Shown piece by piece: positions 27,490-35,422 of a stretch of DNA of 45,986 nt. Source of the DNA: Thauera sp. (lineage in GTDB: Bacteria; Pseudomonadota; Gammaproteobacteria; Burkholderiales; Rhodocyclaceae); the NCBI GenBank assembly GCA_017302295.1, contig JAFLDS010000023.1, forward strand, positions 1-45,986. The letters run 5' to 3'. Position numbers and translations under genes: made by a program. The first letter of the stretch is position 1, and every line of letters starts with the position of its first letter. Below the pieces are notes generated by a model. That model was not told the origin of the DNA, ran no database searches, and worked only from the letters and a program-made list of their open reading frames with translations.

Positions 27490-28326
27490 ATGTTGGAGAG
27501 CTCAACCCAAAGCGGTCTCTATCTCGTCACTCTCAACAATGATGTGCCGATCTCGGTCAACGCCGACGACCGTCGTCTCGCTGACCGCGCGATCAAGGTT
27601 CGGCGGGGGAATCTCAAGGTCGGCAAGGCCGTAGATCTCGTCCGCCGCCATCGAAACTACACCAAGACCTTTGGCAGTGGCAGCGTGAATTTTCACATCC
27701 TTGCGTACGTTTCCGGTGGAAAAGGTGATCTTCAGCGGGTCGAGAAGGCCGTCCTTGAAGGTCTGGCTCCTTTTCGAATCCGGGGTCAGCGACGGTTGAC
27801 AGAATGGCTTGGCGGTGTCGGCGAGCCGCGCGCGCGCGAGGTGGCATCCGAGGCATTACGTCGGTCCGGCGTTGAGTACGTTCTTGCTTCAGAAGGGGCT
27901 CAAGGTTCAATGGAAGTTCAGAAGATTCAGAGCGAGAAAGGGAGTGCTTCGATGGTTCATCCGCTCAGCTGCGCCCCGGGGCATGACTCAACCCGGTCGT
28001 CCCTGCAAAGTGGAACTTACGCCGGCCGGTCCATTGAGTTGATGAGTCTTCTCATCGCTAGCGGTCTTCTCACGGATCCGCTTTTCCGGTCACTGCACCA
28101 CTCAGGAACAGGGTTGAGGGCTCACCGGACACATTGCGAAGGACTGGTCGAGAACGGTAGCGATTTCGCCCGAGGCAAGAACGGGGAGAAGAATCGAAGG
28201 GTCTGTCGACGCCTTGAACTGATAGCCGATCAACTCGGGCGCCTTAACTCGCAGGTTAACGGGGAAGAATTTGACGAGCTTGTTCAATATGCGCTTCGGG
28301 AGTACCCGCTTGAAACGGCAGCGTGA
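27490..28326 (+). CDS. GIY-YIG-like protein with a C-terminal domain shared with the MerR-like neighbour
   Basis: A 278-residue protein. Residues 9-130 look like a divergent GIY-YIG (T5orf172-like) nuclease domain: GLYLV (9-13) for GIY, LKVGKA (42-47) for YIG, arginines in DLVRRHRNY, and the conserved glutamate in VEKAVL (E85), then RIRGQRRLTEWL. The second tyrosine is lysine, as in some family branches. Residues 183-274 resemble the C-terminus of the divergent MerR-like protein: GLLTDPLFRSLH here against GLTDEQFRRMH there, and an ungapped 40-residue block with 14 identities (235-274). GGAG lies nine bases before the ATG. The domain call is from motifs only. Confidence 0.65.
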   Translation: MLESSTQSGLYLVTLNNDVPISVNADDRRLADRAIKVRRGNLKVGKAVDLVRRHRNYTKTFGSGSVNFHILAYVSGGKGDLQRVEKAVLEGLAPFRIRGQRRLTEWLGGVGEPRAREVASEALRRSGVEYVLASEGAQGSMEVQKIQSEKGSASMVHPLSCAPGHDSTRSSLQSGTYAGRSIELMSLLIASGLLTDPLFRSLHHSGTGLRAHRTHCEGLVENGSDFARGKNGEKNRRVCRRLELIADQLGRLNSQVNGEEFDELVQYALREYPLETAA

Positions 28327-28708
28327 TCCCGTGATCGGTTCCAGAACGTTTCTCGTTTTCGCCGTGCTCGCATTGTCGATGCTTGGCTTGCCAGGCAGTG
28401 CCCATGCCTCGGCGATTGGAGCAATCGCTTTTCTGGTCACCAAAGTTTTCGGTGAGGGGGCGGTTGTCCGGGAACTGGGCCACGTCGGGCGGGCCGCTGA
28501 CGGCAAGACCACAACGCAGGCGACTGGCGTGCGAGCAGCGGATGTCGCTCCCGTTCGTGCAACAGAGCGTGACCTCGCTGCCGCGCGGAATCCTGAACTG
28601 CCGCAGCGCACAGCCCTTCAGCGGCCTGAGTCCTCAGCTTCTGTTAGTGCAGGGCCAGTCGATGCGCCGCAAGCGAAGGCAGTAGTACCCAGACGGCGGC
28701 TAGCCTAG
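28289..28708 (+). CDS. Small exported protein of unknown function
   Basis: A protein of up to 139 residues with a clear signal peptide: a basic start, the hydrophobic run SRTFLVFAVLALSMLGLPG and a SAHA cleavage site. The mature part is about 100 residues, rich in alanine, arginine and threonine, with no recognised domain. The start is uncertain: TTG at 28271 has GGGGA upstream, ATG at 28289 overlaps the previous gene by 38 bases, and GTG at 28331 would give the most compact signal peptide. Same strand as the GIY-YIG-like gene and probably in its operon. Confidence 0.5.
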   Translation: MRFGSTRLKRQRDPVIGSRTFLVFAVLALSMLGLPGSAHASAIGAIAFLVTKVFGEGAVVRELGHVGRAADGKTTTQATGVRAADVAPVRATERDLAAARNPELPQRTALQRPESSASVSAGPVDAPQAKAVVPRRRLA

Positions 28709-28779
28709 CGATGCCCACGCATAATTGTCACAGTGAACTCTGCTGCCGATATTGATTTATCCCGATTAAGATTTTTTCT

Positions 28780-29211
28780 ATGTACCCTAAAAACCAAGCA
28801 CGACTCATCATGGAAGCTGTCGCGATACTGCATCAAAGAGGCTTTGGTCGCCTAAAACTTTTCTGCTATTTCAAAGAAGGCCTGGGAGCTTGGAGGCATA
28901 TGCTCTTTGCTTCGGAGACCTTTCCCGACCACATCCGCGACTTGCCTGAGCTAACGGCCAGCTGCTCTCTTCCAGGTTGGCCCGTCTCTTGGGGCAAGAC
29001 TCCAGAGGAGATCGCCGACGGAATCACTGCCAAGTATCCCCAACTAATGGAGGCTGCACTCGGGAGCGATGATCCCTATGTAACCTGGTACCGGAACGTG
29101 CTCGCAGAGATCCCGAAGGGCATCCTTCAAATGGAGTCTTCAAAAGTGGCAGTAATTAATGGCGTTTCGCTGAGCCCGAAAATCTTCAATACTTTCTCGG
29201 CGACGGATTGA
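28780..29211 (+). CDS. Hypothetical protein
   Basis: A 143-residue soluble protein beginning MYPKNQARLIMEAVAILHQR and containing GFGRLKLFCYF and WRHMLFASETFPDH. The start resembles small accessory-region proteins with an AVAxLHxxGYGRLR-like beginning that I have seen but cannot name. It is more AT-rich than flanking genes and has no ribosome site; the ATG follows a T-rich stretch. No operon partner is obvious. Confidence 0.5.
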   Translation: MYPKNQARLIMEAVAILHQRGFGRLKLFCYFKEGLGAWRHMLFASETFPDHIRDLPELTASCSLPGWPVSWGKTPEEIADGITAKYPQLMEAALGSDDPYVTWYRNVLAEIPKGILQMESSKVAVINGVSLSPKIFNTFSATD

Positions 29212-29477
29212 TACCCGAAATTCGCGCTAGGTGACGTTTCTCAGCCGCTATGTTTCTTAATTGCCGGGCTGAGTCCTTCACCCCTGGTTCCGCTCGTAGG
29301 GACCCAGCGAATCGGATCGTCTGCGACAGGCTTGAGCCAACATAAAACCGGCGTTCACCGAGTCGGAGACTGAGTGGCTGCTTCGCAAGCAGCGGGCTAC
29401 AAGCGCGCGACTGCTCGATCCTTGACTGGCATCACCTTGTATGCATGACGCTACCGCACTGGACGAAGCAGTAAGGT

Positions 29478-30338
29478 ATGCTCAGCTACGAGAGACAGCC
29501 GACGATGCGATACCGCAAACCGAGCACTACAACATCTCGCCTTCGGCTGACACTTCTGCTGCTCACATTCTGCGCGTCCCTATATGCACTGACCGTCGAA
29601 CCTAATTGGGTGGAGAGTAGGCATTACGAGAAAAGCGCCCCTGGACGCCAGTCTGTTCGTATTGCCCTCGTGACGGATCTTCACCTAAACAGTATCGGCT
29701 ACCGCGAACGCAGTCTCATCAAGATACTTGAGCAAGCCAAGCCCGACATCCTTGTCCTCGGAGGCGATGTCGTCGATCAGTCCGATGATCTACCGGTGCT
29801 ACGCGAACTGCTGTCCCGGGTTGCAGTTCCGCAAACGGTTGCTGTGCTTGGCAACTGGGAATACTGGAGCGAGATGCCTTTTAACGAGTTGGAGGCGCTC
29901 TACCGCGAAAACAAGGTAGCGTTGCTGGTCAATGCTGCCGTAGAGATCACGGTCACTGGCCGCCGAGTTCGCTTGGTCGGCCTAGATGACGCTACGGCGG
30001 GTACGCCACGACTAGATGTCGCGACGCGGGCGCCCGACGACGATAAAGCTGAAATTTCTATTCTGATCCAGCATTCGCCGGGTTTCTTCACTACTAAATC
30101 GGCGCGCCGCGACTTGGCTGGAAAAGGATTCGATCTCTGTTTGTCCGGCCACACCCACGGCGGCCAAGTTACGATTTTCGGTTGGCCACTTGGACTGTTG
30201 CCGCCCGGCAGTGGTGATCTTGTGGCAGGGTGGTATGAAACGGCGATGTGTCCGCTGTACGTGTCGCGGGGGCTGGGCACCTCACTGATACCGGTTCGGT
30301 TCTTCGCACGGCCGGAAGTGACGCTATTCGACTTGTAG
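29478..30338 (+). CDS. Membrane-anchored metallophosphoesterase (YkuE/YaeI-like)
   Basis: A 286-residue protein with an N-terminal membrane anchor or uncleaved signal (RLRLTLLLLTFCASLYALTV, about 22-41) followed by a periplasm-facing calcineurin-like domain. Metal motifs are DLHLN, LGGDVVDQ, VLGNWEYW, QHSPGFF and SGHTHGGQV. In most relatives the GNHD/GNHE motif has histidine where this protein has tryptophan (GNWEYW). YaeI/YkuE relatives act on UDP-sugar lipids or other envelope phosphoesters; the substrate here is unknown. An internal ATG at 29505 is an alternative start. Confidence 0.82.
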   Translation: MLSYERQPTMRYRKPSTTTSRLRLTLLLLTFCASLYALTVEPNWVESRHYEKSAPGRQSVRIALVTDLHLNSIGYRERSLIKILEQAKPDILVLGGDVVDQSDDLPVLRELLSRVAVPQTVAVLGNWEYWSEMPFNELEALYRENKVALLVNAAVEITVTGRRVRLVGLDDATAGTPRLDVATRAPDDDKAEISILIQHSPGFFTTKSARRDLAGKGFDLCLSGHTHGGQVTIFGWPLGLLPPGSGDLVAGWYETAMCPLYVSRGLGTSLIPVRFFARPEVTLFDL

Positions 30339-30445
30339 GCCAGCGTTGAGGGTGCGGAGGGACATCTTCTGGGCTTGGAAACAAAACCCGATGCAGGGAA
30401 AAGGCTGCGACGCTCCGATGACCTGCTATTTCGTCAGTTGGGATG

Positions 30446-30583
30446 TCAGTGTGTGGTACTGCGACGGCAACAAGAACAGCGCACGCTGATGCCCATCCGA
30501 GCCGCCGCGATCTGCTGCGTCGCCTGCCTTCTTGCTTCCTTGTATTTGCGCACTTGTTGGTCCGTGATCTTCTTGCCGGGCAC
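30446..30583 (-). pseudogene. IS21-type transposase (IstA) N-terminal fragment
   Basis: From a GTG at 30583, with GGGAGG upstream, the frame reads PGKKITDQQVRKYKEA then ATQQIAAARMGISVR before breaking off after 45 residues. This is the characteristic helix-turn-helix start of IS21 IstA transposases (KRITDQQVR...AAAKAGISVRSARR). The rest of istA and all of istB are absent, so this is a remnant. Confidence 0.75.
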
Positions 30584-30658
30584 CGGGCGCCTCCCAACGC
30601 CTCTCGTCAGAAGAGCACTCTATCCCTCGCTTCCGGACCTTCCCGGCTGCAGATCCAA

Positions 30659-30703
30659 CCGGCCAAGATAGTTGTCGTCGACCGGTCAGGCTAATTGTCG
30701 CCG
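30659..30703. repeat. Two direct repeats, probable IS21 end
   Basis: Two 22-base units (30659-30680 and 30682-30703) agree at 17 of 22 positions; each contains CCGG at one end and TTGTCG near the other. IS21 elements carry several such repeats at their ends, just outside istA, and the IstA fragment lies 76 bases away in the right orientation. Confidence 0.6.
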
Positions 30704-30757
30704 GCCAAGCTTCCCCTTGTTCCAGGCTCCGCGATGCGGATGTTCTCGGGTTTCCAT
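30686..30757 (-). pseudogene. Tyrosine recombinase (integrase) N-terminal fragment
   Basis: From the ATG at 30757 the frame reads METREHPHRGAWNKGKL. This matches the first residues of a common family of tyrosine-type integrases (HPHRGAWNKGKLVGQK...). Homology ends exactly where the IS21-type end begins (about 30706), after which the frame reaches a stop, so the integrase was probably interrupted by the insertion element and the rest later lost. Confidence 0.55.
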
Positions 30758-30905
30758 GACAGGCTCCTTGCTGTTGATCGGAGTCTGATTCTTGAACCCG
30801 TGGCGTGCGGCGGCTATCGGGGAAGATGCCCACAGCGTACGACCGGCCAATGCTGCTGCCCGATGTGCAGGGCTGATCCTCTCGGTTTTCGCCACCGGTT
30901 CACCC

Positions 30906-30934
30906 TTGTTCAACCGTATCCATATGGATACAAT
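30906..30934 (+). promoter_or_regulatory. Promoter with perfect 16-bp palindromic operator of the HigBA-like module
   Basis: TTGTTC (30906-30911), a 17-base spacer and TACAAT (30929-30934) form a good sigma-70 promoter. The perfect palindrome GTATCCATATGGATAC (30916-30931) covers the spacer and -10 box, the standard position for autorepression by an antitoxin. The predicted RNA start (about 30941) coincides with the toxin ATG. Confidence 0.75.
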
Positions 30935-30940
30935 TCCACT

Positions 30941-31240
30941 ATGAACACCTTCCTGCGTACGGACGATTTCGACGCCTGGCTTGTCGGCTTGAAAGACAAC
31001 GTGGCACGAGCTCGCATCGTCCACCGTATCCGCTCTGCCGAACACGGAAATTTTGGCGACTGTGAGCCGGTAGGTGAAGGCGTTTCGGAAATGCGCATCC
31101 ACGTCGGCCCTGGGTACCGCGCTTACTACACGCGACGTGGGGCAGTGATCTATCTGCTTCTGCTGGGCGGGGATAAGTCGTCGCAAAAGCGCGACATTAA
31201 ACGTGCCATCGAGATGGCGCGGCTTTTGGACAAGGAGTGA
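30941..31240 (+). CDS. RelE/HigB-like addiction module toxin
   Basis: A 99-residue toxin of the phage-derived Gp49-like/HigB group (RelE superfamily mRNA interferases). The signature is ARIVHRIRSAEHGNFGDC, then GEGVSEMRIHVGPGYRAYY and LLLGGDKSSQKRDIKRA. It precedes its antitoxin by three bases, the usual toxin-first order of this group. There is no ribosome site before the ATG and the predicted promoter would start the RNA at or next to it, so the toxin may be translated from a leaderless message, keeping its output low. Confidence 0.92.
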   Translation: MNTFLRTDDFDAWLVGLKDNVARARIVHRIRSAEHGNFGDCEPVGEGVSEMRIHVGPGYRAYYTRRGAVIYLLLLGGDKSSQKRDIKRAIEMARLLDKE

Positions 31241-31243
31241 ACG

Positions 31244-31531
31244 ATGGTCAAGACCGCCACCTTTGACGCTGCCGACTACCTGAACGATGAGGAAACCATC
31301 GCTGAGTATCTGACAGCAGCCCTGGAAGACCCAAACCCTGATGTCTTCCTCACTGCCGTTCGCGACGTTGCGCGCGCCCGTGGCATGACGCAGCTCGCCA
31401 AGGATGCGGGTCTTGGCCGTGAGAGCCTGTACAAAGCACTCACGCCCGGCGCGAAGCCACGCTATGACACTGTACTCAAGCTGCTTCATGCCCTGGGCGT
31501 GAAGATCTCCGCAACACCAGTCCATTCTTGA
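31244..31531 (+). CDS. HigA-like antitoxin (addiction module antidote protein)
   Basis: A 95-residue helix-turn-helix antitoxin. DAADYLNDEETIAEYLTAAL is the typical start, and the DNA-binding part reads ARARGMTQLAKDAGLGRESL with YDTVLKLLHALGVKI after it. It binds and inhibits the toxin and is the likely ligand of the palindromic operator at 30916-30931. AAGGAG lies seven bases before the ATG, in contrast with the toxin gene, so antitoxin translation should be much stronger. Confidence 0.92.
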   Translation: MVKTATFDAADYLNDEETIAEYLTAALEDPNPDVFLTAVRDVARARGMTQLAKDAGLGRESLYKALTPGAKPRYDTVLKLLHALGVKISATPVHS

Positions 31532-31741
31532 GGCTTGCGGTAGCGTCGGCCACCGTGCCCGAGCAGTCGATCGACAGAAGCGCCTGCAGTTTCCCTCCGA
31601 GCTTCAATCTCTGACGCTCGAACGGCAGGTGACCAGCACATCGCTGCCTGACTGCGCCATCAAGCCACCGGCAGCTCAGGCCGATTTGTGTGACTTTGCC
31701 TTCCGACAGGCTCCGGAGTGTAGCGGTCGGCCATATCGCTG

Positions 31742-33994
31742 CTAGCTCACGGTCGCCCAACACCCATCTACGTCTTTCCACACTTCCTCACCCTCGATCA
31801 CTTCCAGAAATCGGGGAGCACTGAACCCCTCGGGATACAAACTCTTCGACACTGGGTCCTCCATGTCCGGAAGAGCGCTCTCGTCCAAGTTGCCGCGCAG
31901 GAGGCCGGCCGGATCCTGCAGGAGGTACGAATCATCCCGCAGTGCGATCAAGACCTCTTCCAGCGACACCTTGAGAAAACCCTCGAACCGCTGGTGGTCA
32001 CACTCGATGGAGGTATCGACGATCCACCCGTGAGTACTCAACTCCTCCTCGCCACCATTCAGCGCGTGCATTTCTGAGAACTGGATATCCGTTAGCGCCC
32101 GCTGGACCGCCGCCACCTTACGCCGCAGCTGGATGCCTGCCTTGCGGAGTGTTGTCGTCGAATGCAGCCAAGCGTCGCGCTTCGATTGCCTCAGGTAAGT
32201 GGATTTGAGCTCAAGAACGAGCACTACGCCGTCACGGGCGCAGACTAGATCAACCTCGCCGGGGATCTCAGAGTCGGTAGGCGGCGGTGTCCAATTCAGG
32301 ACAACACGAAACCCTCTCGATTCGAATAGCTGGCCGAGCCGCTCCTCGATTCGTCGCGTCTCGTGCCGGGCTTCGTCGCGACGCGCCCCCAAGCGACGCA
32401 GGTTGTTGATCGCGGCGGAGCTGTTGTTCTGTACCCCCACGACCCATGGCAGTTGCACGAGGAGCGACCCAAGCTTCAAGACAGGCCGCTCAAATAGCCC
32501 CGGCTGCAAGCCGCCTCCGCCCTCGCGCATCCGCTTGCCTAGGTGCCCCCAGTCACTGGTCCAGAAGTCCAGAATCGCTGCCGCCATCTGCAGGCTGCCG
32601 TTGGGACAGTCGTCGCGCACCGTCCAGCCTAGGATCTTTGCGATCTTCTCTGACCGATCGGACCACGTCAGGGGGAATCGATTCTGGAGCCCGTCAGCAA
32701 GGCCAAAGAAGGCGAGGCGACTCAACGCAGCGAGCGTGTTCCTGCTGTCCTCGAGGTGCTCGGCAAACACCAACAGAAAGTCCCGTTGGAAGAACGCGGA
32801 CATCAGTTCAAGCGACAGCAGCGCCGTAAAGAGATGCACTTGCTCGCCAGTGTCGGCGGTCACCGTCTCATCGGCGCCGTACACCTCTGTCAGCCGAAGG
32901 TGGGTCCGCATGGCGGCAATGTAGGCAAACTGGTTTGCCTCATGATTCTCGGGGCGACCGATGATCTCTCCTGCCTTCTCCGACGATGCGAAGGCATACA
33001 TCGCCCGGTAGAGCCAGTAGACATGCAAGCGATCGAGTTTGCGACCATCCCTCGACCACGCCGCCCGCAAATCCGGATTGATCAGTTCGATCTCCAGCCG
33101 GTGGTCGTGCCGCACGAAGCGGATTGTGTCGTCGTAGCAAAACGCCTCTGCCGAGCGCGAGAGGAATCCATTGAGCTCCACCTGGTCCGCCATGACCTGC
33201 GCGAAGGCCGACACGATATCGTGCCGTGGCGGCGACCCGGACGGAGACGGAAAGATCAGCGGAGACAAATGTTTCCCGACTGACCTTGCAGCGTCAGTTT
33301 CCGAAACGCGCAGTGTGTGCTCCGGCGCCGTGGCGAGCTTCCAACTCACGAGGTCGGTGACGGCATCCCAGAACTCCTCGTCCGACGGCTGCTCGTCTCG
33401 CTCGTCCAGGACGGTGGTCCCCACGTTTCGCGGGACGAGCGTGTGGAAAGCATGAAGACTCGCGTATATGAGGAGTTCGAATGGCGTCAGTTCGGATAGC
33501 CGCGCCCGACTTTTCTCGAGCGCAACAATTCGTAATTGATGAGCCGCCTCGAAAATCTCAAGGACACGGCAAAGTTCCGCCACCTCAGGAGCGACGTCGG
33601 CCACCCCAGCCAACTCCGCGAGTCGCGGGGATGTCGAGCGCAAGACGAGTCCCGAGCGCCGCACCGCGTAACACACGGTGTCGGGCAACGACTGCGCGAG
33701 CCTCGAGAGGAGCGGGATATTGGCGACGCGATCCTGCGAGAAGTACCGCACCAAGGCCAACGTGAAGGGCTCTGCGGCCCATCGCTCGGCGGGCACCGCA
33801 CACACGACGGCACTGCTCCAGAAGGCCTCATCCCGCTCTGCCTTCGAGACCTTCTTTTTCCCGCGCAGGCGTGGCTTGCCATCCAGGTAGTCTTCAAACA
33901 CAAGACGCAGGGCATCCCCGGGCGCTCTTCCCGACGCCTGCAATCGCTCAAACGCCGCGTCGTAGGCGTTGAAGGGCATCTCGGATCCGCACAT
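31742..33994 (-). CDS. Large PD-(D/E)XK nuclease-domain protein of unknown system
   Basis: A 750-residue cytosolic protein. The first 550 residues are mostly helical with no domain I recognise. Near the C-terminus is a restriction-endonuclease-like core: GEVDLVCARDGVVLVLELKS with D582 and E595-x-K597, a helix with Q622 (AGIQLRRKV) and an upstream glutamate-rich helix (RRIEERLGQLFESRGF). The ATG at 33994 lies six bases beyond the stop of the Mrr-like gene; its ribosome site GGAGGGG is inside the last codons of that gene, so translation is coupled. An ATG at 33979 is an alternative. Paired with a membrane Mrr protein in a defence-rich block, a role in restriction of foreign DNA is likely but inferred. 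Confidence 0.75.
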   Translation of the reverse strand: MCGSEMPFNAYDAAFERLQASGRAPGDALRLVFEDYLDGKPRLRGKKKVSKAERDEAFWSSAVVCAVPAERWAAEPFTLALVRYFSQDRVANIPLLSRLAQSLPDTVCYAVRRSGLVLRSTSPRLAELAGVADVAPEVAELCRVLEIFEAAHQLRIVALEKSRARLSELTPFELLIYASLHAFHTLVPRNVGTTVLDERDEQPSDEEFWDAVTDLVSWKLATAPEHTLRVSETDAARSVGKHLSPLIFPSPSGSPPRHDIVSAFAQVMADQVELNGFLSRSAEAFCYDDTIRFVRHDHRLEIELINPDLRAAWSRDGRKLDRLHVYWLYRAMYAFASSEKAGEIIGRPENHEANQFAYIAAMRTHLRLTEVYGADETVTADTGEQVHLFTALLSLELMSAFFQRDFLLVFAEHLEDSRNTLAALSRLAFFGLADGLQNRFPLTWSDRSEKIAKILGWTVRDDCPNGSLQMAAAILDFWTSDWGHLGKRMREGGGGLQPGLFERPVLKLGSLLVQLPWVVGVQNNSSAAINNLRRLGARRDEARHETRRIEERLGQLFESRGFRVVLNWTPPPTDSEIPGEVDLVCARDGVVLVLELKSTYLRQSKRDAWLHSTTTLRKAGIQLRRKVAAVQRALTDIQFSEMHALNGGEEELSTHGWIVDTSIECDHQRFEGFLKVSLEEVLIALRDDSYLLQDPAGLLRGNLDESALPDMEDPVSKSLYPEGFSAPRFLEVIEGEEVWKDVDGCWATVS

Positions 33995-33999
33995 CGATG

Positions 34000-34977
34000 C
34001 TACCCCTCCACGCCGTGACGATGCGTGCTCTTGTCGGCAGCACGCATGGGCAACATCGAACGGCACCTCGGGAAGCTTGGGCAGCCCCAGAAGGGCCCGC
34101 GCTTGCTCTCGCGAGCCATCATCTTGGCACCGCAGCCCGGGCAGGTCGGCGTAATCCAGTCGCCCTCCGTAGCAAACGCCAGAAGCTCCGCACGAGAGGT
34201 CTCGGGCAGACGCTCCAACATGGCCAGAAAGAGTCGGCCGTCGACCAAGGTGATCCGATTCTCGCCCGCGAATGCTCGCGCATCATCGGTGAAGCCGTTC
34301 GGCGCCATGAAAAACCCCTTTTCGACGCTCTGGTGCGCCATGACACCACGCAGCTCGCGAATCAGCTTGACGCCAACGGCCTGGCTCCATGCCTTGCATT
34401 GAACGATCGCCGTGCAACGACCAGGATCACCATCATTCTGAAAAAGCCGGATGTCGACGCCGCCGTCAGCGCCCAAGTCCGTGGTCTCGGCCCGTATCCC
34501 CTTAATCCGGTAAAACTCGCAGCACACATCTTCGAAGCGCTTCCACTCGAGCCGATCGATAACCTCCCGTGTCCACTCCGTCGGGCGCTCTGGGACGCAG
34601 AGGGGCATGCTCTTCTCGCTGCACGCAGGCATGAGGGCCTCGTCAAGCGCCGAGAGCGGCGGATTAACCGCTGCGGACACTGGCTCAGTCCGCCTCACCT
34701 CCCCGCTGCCCTCGCTCGGCAATGAGGTCTTCGCCTGCTGCCTGGAGAAGCGAAGCAGGGAAATGCAGCCGAACACGGTGGCCATCATCCAAGCCAAGGG
34801 GGTGACGAGCGCAGCCACCCCGCGCAGTAATGGCTGTCCACCAAAGAGAACAGGCACGATCACCAAGGCACCTACTACGCAGAAGGCGGACATGCCTGCG
34901 GAGACCTTCCAGTCCGAAGTGAGTGCGATCTCGATCAGCCCCGGTTCGCGACGGGATTTGCGGTAACGTCGATTCAT
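34000..34977 (-). CDS. Membrane-anchored Mrr-like restriction endonuclease with zinc finger
   Basis: A 325-residue protein in three parts. Two membrane segments (about 29-46 and 53-76) come first. An Mrr_cat domain follows (about 140-255): EWKRFEDVCCEFY, TDLGADGGVDIRLF with D175, and AIVQCKAW with Q193-x-K195. A C-terminal topoisomerase-type zinc finger has C279, C282, C299 and C305 (CPGCGAKM, FWGCPSFPRC). Mrr enzymes cut modified DNA; membrane-tethered versions are found in many proteobacterial islands. First gene of a two-gene unit with the 750-residue nuclease-domain protein. No strong ribosome site at the ATG. Confidence 0.88.
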   Translation of the reverse strand: MNRRYRKSRREPGLIEIALTSDWKVSAGMSAFCVVGALVIVPVLFGGQPLLRGVAALVTPLAWMMATVFGCISLLRFSRQQAKTSLPSEGSGEVRRTEPVSAAVNPPLSALDEALMPACSEKSMPLCVPERPTEWTREVIDRLEWKRFEDVCCEFYRIKGIRAETTDLGADGGVDIRLFQNDGDPGRCTAIVQCKAWSQAVGVKLIRELRGVMAHQSVEKGFFMAPNGFTDDARAFAGENRITLVDGRLFLAMLERLPETSRAELLAFATEGDWITPTCPGCGAKMMARESKRGPFWGCPSFPRCRSMLPMRAADKSTHRHGVEG

Positions 34978-35025
34978 GGCGTGTGATTATGCTGAAAGCA
35001 ATGAGAGAAGGTGTCACGGGAATGG

Positions 35026-35370
35026 TCAGAGGTGTGAATTTCGCCGCGGCACGAAGGGGCAGCCTTGCGGGGCGTGCTCACGCGCCTGCAACTCGGTCAG
35101 GAACTGGTCGAGACGCTCGTAGCATTCCTCGCCTCGCAGCAGGCGGGATTCCGAGATTCCGAAGTACACGCAATGGAGCCCCGCGGCGCGGGCAAACTCC
35201 AACAACGCGGCGTCGTACTCACTGGTGCGCGAACCGGGGCCGGAACTACCTAAGGTCACGAGGCAGGAGCGATCACCATGAGGGTGATGCCGAAGAAAGG
35301 AGATCGCATGGGCGAGGTGAAAAGACCCACTACCCGCTGACGGGTAGGAGCGCAGACGGAGTCGGCTCAA
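35026..35370 (-). CDS. Hypothetical protein or gene fragment
   Basis: A frame of up to 114 residues with a plausible protein-like middle (SEYDAALLEFARAAGLHCVY, FGISESRLLRGEECYERL) but an implausible arginine/serine-rich beginning. It could be a short gene with a different start or the remains of a longer gene at the island edge. No family recognised, no ribosome site seen. Confidence 0.3.
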   Translation of the reverse strand: MSRLRLRSYPSAGSGSFHLAHAISFLRHHPHGDRSCLVTLGSSGPGSRTSEYDAALLEFARAAGLHCVYFGISESRLLRGEECYERLDQFLTELQAREHAPQGCPFVPRRNSHL

Positions 35371-35422
35371 AGCACGATTCAGACTAAAAATCCATGTAAT
35401 CCCGAGCGTAGCCCCACCGCCG

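Noticed and set aside
30686-31525. 279-codon minus-strand frame spanning the HigBA-like genes
   Set aside because: Only its last 23 residues (integrase start fragment) are meaningful; the rest is antisense to well-supported toxin and antitoxin genes.
31476-31781. 101-codon minus-strand frame between the antitoxin and nuclease-domain genes
   Set aside because: Overlaps the antitoxin end, no ribosome site and no family match; the 210-base spacer shows nothing else recognisable.
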